Shown here: positions 20,261 through 26,345 of the stretch, in pieces
How positions within the stretch are numbered: position 1 is the first letter of the stretch
How the letters are laid out: the number at the start of each line of letters is the position of its first letter
IMG/VR virus record: IMGVR_UViG_3300050139_000116
Location: 1-26,345 of that record
Reading direction: 5' to 3' (one strand)
Origin: a virus
Length of the DNA stretch: 26,345 nt
Made by a program: the position numbers and the translations under genes
The notes under the pieces: model-generated
The model's input: the letters and a program-made list of their open reading frames with translations, nothing else
What the model was told of the DNA's origin: nothing
Database searches by the model: none

Positions 20261-20824
20261 TTAAATAGAGATTATACCTGGAATTACACTAGCTGCAACT
20301 TCTAAGTTTGGTACTCTTTCAGATGCTGAGAATACAAGTGAATATCCATTGGTATCACCGAAGGCTTTACCTGGACCACTAGTAGAATCCATCATATCAA
20401 CACCATTAGATGATGAAGGTGATGTTCCAGTACCATCAGTACCAATAAGCCAATATTGACCATTTCTATCTTCAGCAATAACCAATAATTTGGTGTTTGC
20501 AAGCAAGACCATTTGGTTTCTTACAGCTGTTGAATATTCTGATAAATATAAATTGATTGTAGTTTCAAACGAAGTAGTACCGTTGGTAGCACTTGCATGA
20601 GGAACCTCAGAAAAATCTGAACCTTCTTTAGTTAAATCAAAGGTATAAAATTTACCAGTATTAATTGTTAAACCTGTAATTTGGTTTGTTGCATTTAATG
20701 TATAAGTTACATTTTCTGCTGTATTTGTACCACCTGTGAAGAAATTCGCTATGAACATTCTTCTGACACCTGGCATAAAATTTTTACATGGAAGTGGTAA
20801 ACCACTTGTTAATGAACATGACAT
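20261..20824 (-). CDS. Probable major tail tube protein
   Basis: 187 aa, isolated between two terminators, as expected for a single highly expressed virion gene. It begins MSCSLTSGLPLPCKNFMPGV. Beta strands and glycine turns follow, and a typical late segment YSLVFSASERVPNLEVAASV ends in a hydrophobic strand. This resembles the small tube-forming proteins of Bacteroidetes siphoviruses, whose rings stack around the tape measure. A capsid accessory or minor structural protein is the alternative; naming rests on size, fold impression and position after the capsid gene. Confidence 0.55.
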   Translation of the reverse strand: MSCSLTSGLPLPCKNFMPGVRRMFIANFFTGGTNTAENVTYTLNATNQITGLTINTGKFYTFDLTKEGSDFSEVPHASATNGTTSFETTINLYLSEYSTAVRNQMVLLANTKLLVIAEDRNGQYWLIGTDGTGTSPSSSNGVDMMDSTSGPGKAFGDTNGYSLVFSASERVPNLEVAASVIPGIISI

Positions 20825-20851
20825 AGTTTTATTTGTTTTTAAGTATTTTTA

Positions 20852-20884
20852 TAAAAAAAGCCAGCTGTTTATCAGCCAGCCTTT
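20852..20884 (-). terminator. Intrinsic terminator after the major capsid gene
   Basis: On the minus strand AAGGCTGGCTG-ATAAA-CAGCTGGCTTT forms an 11-bp stem with three G-T wobbles, followed by a run of T. It is 27 nt after the capsid stop. It should set the ratio of capsid to downstream tail tube message. Confidence 0.8.
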
Positions 20885-20910
20885 ATTTATTTTTTTGTTA
20901 TTTTTTAATT

Positions 20911-21954
20911 TTAGTATACAATTACTTGAGAAGGGAACTTAACAGTTGACGCAATTTTCCATTTTGTGGTTGCTCTTAGTTGATCAAAATCATAAGATTT
21001 CCAAACATGAGTTTTTTCGTAATCATTTAATAAATCCACACCAACTGCGATGTTGTCATCGTTAGTACAAATGAAACCTTGGTAACCAGATCCAGAAGGA
21101 CCAGCTAAACCAATTGTACCTCTAAGTGTAACGTTATTTCTACCAATAACTGTCAAGTTCAAATCACCTGTAGTGAAAGAATCTGGAGCATAATGGAATA
21201 AGTTTAAGTTAATAAGAGCTCTACGATACATATCGATATATTGTGGTTGACACCAGATACTGATGTTTTTTTCCATTAACATGTTATTTGGAATTGCACC
21301 AGTAATCAAATCGATAATGTTATAAATTGTAGCTACAGTTGGAGCACCAGAATATGGAACTACAGTTGCACCACTCATAGAAGTTTGGTTAAGGATGTTA
21401 TATAACAAACCTTGACAACCAGCTAAATATTGCCAGTTACCAGTTGTACCAGTACCAGCTGTATCACTTAAGTGACCAGTTTGACCAGTATTTGAAGTAC
21501 CTGTATATTGAATGGCATAAGGATTATATGAACCTAACCATACAGCATAATCTGTAGCTTGAGATACATACTTAGAAACAAGACCCATAAAGGCATCTTC
21601 AAAAGTAGGAAAATCATCTTGATATGAACCGATACGTTGTAACATACCTAAATAGGTTTGTTCTAAACTTCCGTTTCCTTCAAGAATAAATGAGTTATTT
21701 AATTTTAAATCACAAACTTGTAAAAACACTTGTGTCATTAAAGTGGTTCCACTATCAGTAAAACCATTTGAACTTGCGTTGTTTAATTGTACTGTGAATG
21801 GATTTAAATCCATAATGTTAAAAGAATCTGAATTCTTTACACCTTGAATAATATCAACATACTTAAGAGTATTTGATTCAAGGATTGCTTTTGAGATAAT
21901 TGGTTGACTTAATTGGTCAACATATGCTGCTAGAGCATTTACGTTAATAGCCAT
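20911..21954 (-). CDS. Major capsid protein
   Basis: 347 aa. It follows a scaffold gene and an XkdF-like protease gene, the usual capsid order. The N-terminal arm is helical (NALAAYVDQLSQPIISKAIL), and a Gly/Thr/Ser-rich middle would form the E-loop and peripheral domain. The C-terminal segment NIAVGVDLLNDYEKTHVWKS and KWKIASTVKFPSQVIVY matches the last strands of HK97-fold capsid proteins of Bacteroidetes phages. It has no promoter of its own; it is read with the scaffold gene 25 nt upstream and ends at a strong terminator. Confidence 0.85.
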   Translation of the reverse strand: MAINVNALAAYVDQLSQPIISKAILESNTLKYVDIIQGVKNSDSFNIMDLNPFTVQLNNASSNGFTDSGTTLMTQVFLQVCDLKLNNSFILEGNGSLEQTYLGMLQRIGSYQDDFPTFEDAFMGLVSKYVSQATDYAVWLGSYNPYAIQYTGTSNTGQTGHLSDTAGTGTTGNWQYLAGCQGLLYNILNQTSMSGATVVPYSGAPTVATIYNIIDLITGAIPNNMLMEKNISIWCQPQYIDMYRRALINLNLFHYAPDSFTTGDLNLTVIGRNNVTLRGTIGLAGPSGSGYQGFICTNDDNIAVGVDLLNDYEKTHVWKSYDFDQLRATTKWKIASTVKFPSQVIVY

Positions 21955-21979
21955 GGGTTATTAGTTTTTTTTAATTTTT

Positions 21980-22684
21980 TTAGAAATTCTTAAAGATGTC
22001 TTTAACATCAATAGGTTTCATGTTATTATTTTTAATTTTTTTAACATCTACCTTAGAAAAGGTTTCAGTTGTTTGTTTAGTTGTATCAGCAAGTGTTTTA
22101 TTCTTTGCTTTGTATTCTTTTTTCCAATTTTCTAAATATTCACCAGCAGTTTGTTTACCAGTTCTTTCAGCTTTGAAAACTTCTGGAGCAGCTGCTGAAT
22201 TCATTTTTTCAACACTCATTTTGGTTGCTGAAACAGCATCTTCTAATGCAGAAAGTCTGTCGGTAATATTCTTGATTATTTCAATCATAGTACCCATATC
22301 ACCATCTCCGTCAGCATCTGGAGTTGCAGTTGCCACTGGTGGTACTGCATCAGCCATAGTGGCTGGAGCATCTGATGTTGGATTAGCAGCAGTTGTATCT
22401 GGTGCTGGAGCAGCAGCAGTTGTATCTGCTGGAGTTATTGATTCAACAACACTTGATTTGATAACTAAAGAGCTACCATCTTCAAGTGTATAAGGACCAT
22501 CTGGAGCTGGAGCCGAAGTTCCATCTTCTGAAATAAGAACAACTTGAGAACCTGTTTTAAAGGCATCATCAGTTGTTCTTAGAATACTGCCATCAGCAGC
22601 TTTAGCATCAAGGAAGGACTCCTTTTTTACTAGTTGAAACAATTCAACAAGTTTTTCTTTTATACTTTTCGTATTTTTACTCAT
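21980..22684 (-). CDS. Head scaffolding protein
   Basis: 234 aa from ATG 22684. The frame is open to 22762, but the extra codons cross a promoter-like element and enter the protease gene, so the later start is right. The N-terminus is Lys-rich and helical (TKSIKEKLVELFQLVKKESF). The middle is Ala/Pro/Thr/Asp-rich, a flexible linker. A coiled coil follows (MIEIIKNITDRLSALEDAVS), and the C-terminus is basic (KKIKNNNMKPIDVKDIFKNF), as scaffolds use to grip the capsid protein. It would be removed by the neighbouring protease during maturation. Confidence 0.75.
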   Translation of the reverse strand: MSKNTKSIKEKLVELFQLVKKESFLDAKAADGSILRTTDDAFKTGSQVVLISEDGTSAPAPDGPYTLEDGSSLVIKSSVVESITPADTTAAAPAPDTTAANPTSDAPATMADAVPPVATATPDADGDGDMGTMIEIIKNITDRLSALEDAVSATKMSVEKMNSAAAPEVFKAERTGKQTAGEYLENWKKEYKAKNKTLADTTKQTTETFSKVDVKKIKNNNMKPIDVKDIFKNF

Positions 22685-22714
22685 TTTTAATAAGGTTTTA
22701 AATCTCGTATTATC

Positions 22715-22738
22715 TATAAATACAAGTCTGGTTATGTT
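22715..22738 (-). promoter_or_regulatory. Putative phage late promoter, class B (AACAT-N10-GTATTTATA)
   Basis: On the minus strand AACAT, 10 nt, GTATTTATA, lying exactly in the gap between the protease stop (22740) and the scaffold start (22684). It would drive scaffold and capsid genes at high level. Confidence 0.6.
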
Positions 22739-22739
22739 T

Positions 22740-23432
22740 TTATAATTTATTTGATAAATCAATATCTTCCTCTGATAAGAGTTGAGTCAATTTATCTATC
22801 AAGTTCATTTCTTCTTTATTTAATCCTATCTCTTTAGAGAAAGTTTCAATTGGTCTTGCACTCATACTATATAAACCTTCTACCGAAAAGCCTTTCAATT
22901 GGCCAGTTTTGATATAAGACTCCCAAACTTGGTCATTAGGTAAATACACCACACCCATCCATGTACCTTTGGCTAAACCTTTAAAATTATAAGCACTTGA
23001 TTTATCATTTTTAGGGTCAGTTATAATCCAATTTTCTAATAAGAAAGCATTATCAATATCAGTTGAATGGGATAAGTTAATATTATGTGAATAGTTCTTT
23101 TTTATAAAATTCTTTTGAGCATTAACCACATCTTCTTCAGTAAAGATTATATTATATTCTTTGGTTATATTACCCATATCATCCTTTTCAGTACGATATA
23201 TTTCAAGATTTGGTATCATCAAAGGGCCTATAAGACATCTCTTTGATGTATCTTGTATCTTGAATGTTTGTTTTTTTATAGATGAATTGGTTCCAAAAGA
23301 GATAAAATCAACTCCAATAGCTGGAACATCAACAAGAGATATCATATTGGTTTCAGTTGAATCACAAAAATCTTCTGTGCATTCGTTTACCTGTAAACGG
23401 TAAACTGGTAATTTTGTTTCTTTATTTTCCAT
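22740..23432 (-). CDS. Prohead protease, XkdF-like (S78_2 type)
   Basis: 230 aa. ISLVDVPAIGVDFISF (31-46), CLIGPLMIPNLEIYR (66-80), IIFTEEDVVNAQKNFIKKNY (95-114), NINLSHS (117-123) and GQLKGFSVEGLYSM (177-190) are the ordered blocks of the XkdF-like serine protease family. Candidate catalytic residues are His122 and Ser183. It would cleave scaffold and capsid precursors during head maturation. Its start overlaps the preceding gene by 11 nt. Confidence 0.85.
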   Translation of the reverse strand: MENKETKLPVYRLQVNECTEDFCDSTETNMISLVDVPAIGVDFISFGTNSSIKKQTFKIQDTSKRCLIGPLMIPNLEIYRTEKDDMGNITKEYNIIFTEEDVVNAQKNFIKKNYSHNINLSHSTDIDNAFLLENWIITDPKNDKSSAYNFKGLAKGTWMGVVYLPNDQVWESYIKTGQLKGFSVEGLYSMSARPIETFSKEIGLNKEEMNLIDKLTQLLSEEDIDLSNKL

Positions 23433-24246
23433 CTAAATATTTTTTATAATCTTCGGTCTCTTTTTGATATGTTAAATCATTAAAGACGTTTATTAAGTTT
23501 AATTTTGTTATTTCATCAAATCTGGTTAAATCACCACCAGCCATTTCTCTTACCATTCCATACCAATTCCATTTTTCAGCATATTCAACAGCAAAGGATT
23601 TAACCTTATCATTTATTGATTCATCTGGGATTCTACTGGTTGGGAAGAGTCCTTGATAGTTTCGCTTAAATTCGTCCCTATTAGTAAAAAAAAAAGCTAC
23701 ACATGTGTAGAGATATGGCATCGGCATCTTCTCAAGGAAGACTTCTGAATCCTCCAATAAATCATCATATGAATATGCTTTGATTTGAGGCTTTCTTTTA
23801 AGCATCTTATCAATCTTGGTATGTTTGGTTTTACGTATAAAACTAGCCGTAATCTTATGAGCATTATCCCATACATCACCAGTCTTCATTATCATATCCA
23901 AATCAATAAATTGTCCTAATGACATCTTATTAAATTCTCTATCCAAATGATATTTTTGACCATCTATTTCTAAAGAAACATCTTCAAGAGTTGTAACGTC
24001 ACTTGATGTAAGATTCATTAGTTCGTGAAGAATTTCATTATATTTAACGGGTATTAATTCATTAAGAATCTCTATATCAATATTGGTTACAATACTAAGA
24101 TATTCAAGGGTATATTCAATCTCATCTTCTTTATTAGCTTTAGCTTCATGCTCACGCATTCTTAAGAAGGTTTTTAAATTGATATCCATCCAATTTGACG
24201 GGATATTAAATTTATCTTTACCTTTACCTATTCTGATTACTTTCAT
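23422..24246 (-). CDS. Hypothetical tail-assembly-like protein (274 aa)
   Basis: Begins with a beta strand and IPSNWMDINLKTFLRMREHE, then YTLEYLSIVTNIDIEILNEL, a pattern seen in proteins next to tape measure genes in Bacteroidetes phages that may act as tail assembly chaperones. The remainder is helical and charged. It follows the tape measure gene directly and precedes the protease. At about residue 183 a run of ten T in the coding strand encodes Phe codons; slippage by -1 there would end translation one codon later. The chaperone role is inference. Confidence 0.5.
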   Translation of the reverse strand: MKVIRIGKGKDKFNIPSNWMDINLKTFLRMREHEAKANKEDEIEYTLEYLSIVTNIDIEILNELIPVKYNEILHELMNLTSSDVTTLEDVSLEIDGQKYHLDREFNKMSLGQFIDLDMIMKTGDVWDNAHKITASFIRKTKHTKIDKMLKRKPQIKAYSYDDLLEDSEVFLEKMPMPYLYTCVAFFFTNRDEFKRNYQGLFPTSRIPDESINDKVKSFAVEYAEKWNWYGMVREMAGGDLTRFDEITKLNLINVFNDLTYQKETEDYKKYLDGK

Positions 24247-24249
24247 ATC

Positions 24250-24273
24250 TATAAATACTTATTTTTTGATGTT
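24250..24273 (-). promoter_or_regulatory. Putative phage late promoter, class B (AACAT-N10-GTATTTATA)
   Basis: On the minus strand AACAT, 10 nt, GTATTTATA, ending 3 nt before ATG 24246, so this transcript would be nearly leaderless. It sits between the tape measure stop and the 274-aa gene. Confidence 0.6.
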
Positions 24274-24281
24274 ATTGTGAT

Positions 24282-26303
24282 TTATTTAAGATTAGCTCTT
24301 CTAGCTATTGTAGCTGATTTATTCTGTTGATTGCTCATATCCTTATCAACAACTATTGCCTTGATTATTTGTTGACCTTGACCTTGATTACCACCAGCTT
24401 TAGGTGCCAAAGGATTATTAAATCCAGATTGACCACCAATATGTTGAAGACGTGGGTCACCAATATAATGACTTTGACTTGAAACTCCACCAGAACCTCC
24501 ACCAGAACCTCCACCAGTTGAAGGCATTTTAACACTTCCACCACCAGGAACGGCACTTAATAACTGAGTAGCTTTAGCCACGTTGGTTAATACACTAGCA
24601 ATACCATCAGCCATTTGAACAGCACCAGCAATACCCATAGTTTCACCATTTTCTGGGTTTTCCATAGCAGCTGGTATAACAGCAGATATAGCCTTGGCAG
24701 TATCAATACCAATTTGAGCTACTGCTAATCCTTTTTGAATAGCAACTGCATCAGATGAGTTTTGACCCATTATATTTGTAAGTGATGTAAGAGAAGATAC
24801 GGTATCAGTTGCTATTGCTAACTTAGCATCAGAAATAGCTTTAGCTGCATCCAATTCTTTTTTATCTTTTTCATCTTGAAGTTTCTTTGCTTCATCAGCT
24901 TCTTTTTGTTTTAAATCTTTTAAATCAGTACCGAATTTTGTTTCAATAGCTAATTTACCATCAATATAGGCTTGATAAGCTTCAGATGATTGATTGGTTG
25001 CATTATATTCGTCTTCAAGACTTTTAAGATTTGCTTCTTCTTTAAGTCTTAATACTTCCTTTTCATCAGTTAAAGCATCAATTTTAAGACCTTTAACTTT
25101 TTCAATTAATTTTTCAGTATTTTTAATTTCTTGTTCATCATATTTTTCTTGAGCTTTTAACCCATCAGCAATTATCTTAAGACGTGCTTTTTCAGCTTCA
25201 GCTTCTAATTTTTCTAATTCTTGTTTAGCAGCTTCACCTTTTTTCTTTCTTTCTTCATTAGCTTTATCATGAATATCATCTATTTTTCCTTCATATTCCA
25301 TCACCTTCAATTGACCTTCTTGAAGTTGTTTTGTAGCTTCTTTGATTGTTTTTTCACCTTCTTCATCAACCTTATCTGGATTGAATATCATACCAGCAAT
25401 ACCACCAGAAAACTTTTCTTCAAGATTTAAACTTTTTTCCATTATACCCAATTTAACCATTCCTTCTGATAATAGGTCAATTGTTTTAAGCATTATTGTA
25501 ATAGGTGCTGAAATAAATCTAATTAGATTTTGAGTCAGTTCTTTATTATGTATTGCTTGTTGTTTGGTTGTTTCTTTAACAAAGATAGCTTTTTGAAGCT
25601 CTTTCTTCATTAATTCATTTACAATTTTGGTTTGTTTAATTTTGTATTTAAGAATTGCTTCTTCACTCATACCAGCCTTTTTAAGACCATCATCCAATTT
25701 ATTTGTAAAATCTAAATGTTCTTTAGCTGCTGTAACTATCTTTTTTTGTACTTCTAATTCTTCTTCAGCCTTGGCAGTTGCACTAAAATAATTATTATAT
25801 ATTGTAGCACCAATAGCTGCAACTGCTGCTAACGCAACAATAACAACACCAATTGGATTGGCATCAAACGCAGCCTCAATAACCAAACCAGCTTGTTGAC
25901 CAGCTTTGCCAAATTCGGCAAACTCACCAATAGCTCTTGTCATACTAGCAGCTGCTTGTACCTTTAATAATGTCTTTTCAATATCTTCACTCTTCTTACC
26001 AAATAAAGCACTTGCCGCTGTAGCTCCTTCAAACCCAGCTGCTATCTTTTTACCAACACCAGCAATCGCTCCCATCTTGGCAGCATTAGAAGATAATACC
26101 TTAACAGCTTCTGATGTCTTGGTCATCTTCTCATTAAGCTCACCAGCTGCTTGTGCAAGCTTTAAAAAGTTTTTATCACCAGAGTCACCAATTTCATTTA
26201 ATGCACTCTTGATATCCTTAACAGCTTTCTTTACATCTTTAACCTTGGTTGCTGATTCAGCTGTATTTATAAGTAAATCTATGTTTATTTTTTCGTCTGA
26301 CAT
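24282..26303 (-). CDS. Tape measure protein
   Basis: 673 aa from ATG 26303 (MSDEKINIDL); an ATG three codons upstream is less likely. Long amphipathic helices dominate. A hydrophobic Ala/Val-rich section, DANPIGVVIVALAAVAAIGA (about 147-166), may insert into the host membrane during DNA entry. A long charged coil follows (Glu/Lys-rich, about 330-490). The C-terminus is Gly/Ser-rich and ends VDKDMSNQQNKSATIARRAN, typical of Bacteroidetes phage tape measures. By the usual 0.15 nm per residue rule the tail would be near 100 nm. No lytic peptidoglycan domain is seen. Confidence 0.88.
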   Translation of the reverse strand: MSDEKINIDLLINTAESATKVKDVKKAVKDIKSALNEIGDSGDKNFLKLAQAAGELNEKMTKTSEAVKVLSSNAAKMGAIAGVGKKIAAGFEGATAASALFGKKSEDIEKTLLKVQAAASMTRAIGEFAEFGKAGQQAGLVIEAAFDANPIGVVIVALAAVAAIGATIYNNYFSATAKAEEELEVQKKIVTAAKEHLDFTNKLDDGLKKAGMSEEAILKYKIKQTKIVNELMKKELQKAIFVKETTKQQAIHNKELTQNLIRFISAPITIMLKTIDLLSEGMVKLGIMEKSLNLEEKFSGGIAGMIFNPDKVDEEGEKTIKEATKQLQEGQLKVMEYEGKIDDIHDKANEERKKKGEAAKQELEKLEAEAEKARLKIIADGLKAQEKYDEQEIKNTEKLIEKVKGLKIDALTDEKEVLRLKEEANLKSLEDEYNATNQSSEAYQAYIDGKLAIETKFGTDLKDLKQKEADEAKKLQDEKDKKELDAAKAISDAKLAIATDTVSSLTSLTNIMGQNSSDAVAIQKGLAVAQIGIDTAKAISAVIPAAMENPENGETMGIAGAVQMADGIASVLTNVAKATQLLSAVPGGGSVKMPSTGGGSGGGSGGVSSQSHYIGDPRLQHIGGQSGFNNPLAPKAGGNQGQGQQIIKAIVVDKDMSNQQNKSATIARRANLK

Positions 26304-26345
26304 TAGATACATAATTTCTATTTATTTAATTTCTATTTTATTAAA

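Noticed and set aside
21996-22493. A 165-codon plus-strand open frame opposite the scaffold gene
   Set aside because: It is the antisense shadow of the Ala/Thr/Pro-rich scaffold linker, which lacks stops because of composition.
22685-22762. Longer scaffold start 26 codons upstream
   Set aside because: It would cover a class B promoter element and overlap the protease gene end.
1-26345. Genome-wide amber (TAG) recoding
   Set aside because: Only one interrupted small frame supports it; all large genes end in TAA or TGA, one gene appears to stop at TAG, and no suppressor tRNA is visible.

Overview
The window is part of a double-stranded DNA tailed-phage genome (free phage or prophage). It is AT-rich and densely packed, with short overlaps between genes. 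The host is most likely a Bacteroidetes bacterium, probably of the Flavobacterium type. Three plus-strand promoters match the Bacteroidetes vegetative consensus TTTG-N19-20-TAnnTTTG, start codons lack Shine-Dalgarno sequences, and the structural proteins look like those of Bacteroidetes siphoviruses. No tail sheath or baseplate gene is visible, so a long non-contractile tail is the simplest reading. There is no integrase in the window.

Layout. (1) 1-2832, minus: a very large tail adhesin, cut by the window edge, with about 25 YadA-head-like 14-residue repeats and a glycine-rich tip. (2) 2891-5903, minus: the DNA packaging block. It holds the large terminase, a 370-nt non-coding stretch with GC-rich 40-bp tandem repeats, a 46-aa membrane protein, the small terminase, and a GIY-YIG homing endonuclease whose first 37 residues look like a second small-terminase N-terminus. 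(3) 5906-10114, minus: small genes including a HAD-like phosphatase, zinc-ribbon microproteins, an ATP-grasp-like enzyme, a sigma-like factor and a PD-(D/E)XK-like protein. (4) 10215-11706: one plus-strand gene convergent with two more sigma-like genes. (5) 11710-12270: a non-coding control region with two sets of direct repeats (origin or operator candidate), a host-type promoter and a strongly structured leader. (6) 12313-16301, plus: a probable early operon of winged-helix-like and unknown proteins, plus a lipoprotein. (7) 16278-17424, minus: a lysis cassette (two holin-like proteins, a tRNA with CAT anticodon and initiator-like features, and a GH24 endolysin behind an intrinsic terminator). 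(8) 17458-26303, minus: the virion morphogenesis block. In transcription order it is tape measure, unknown, XkdF-like protease, scaffold, major capsid protein, probable tail tube, unknown, portal, head-tail connector.

How it works together. The plus-strand genes appear to be read early by host RNA polymerase from the three TTTG/TAnnTTTG promoters. No such promoter was noticed in front of the minus-strand genes. Instead, five minus-strand transcription units carry a bipartite motif AACAT-N9-10-GTATTTATA (AATAT at one site) just upstream of their first gene. Four other units, including the one encoding two sigma-like proteins, carry a second motif: a T-run, then AATAAA, then ATATTTATA. With three sigma-70-like genes in 3.3 kb, the best hypothesis is a phage-encoded sigma cascade with its own promoter classes. 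This is the most interesting system in the window. The motif regularity is directly visible; the assignment to sigma factors is inference.
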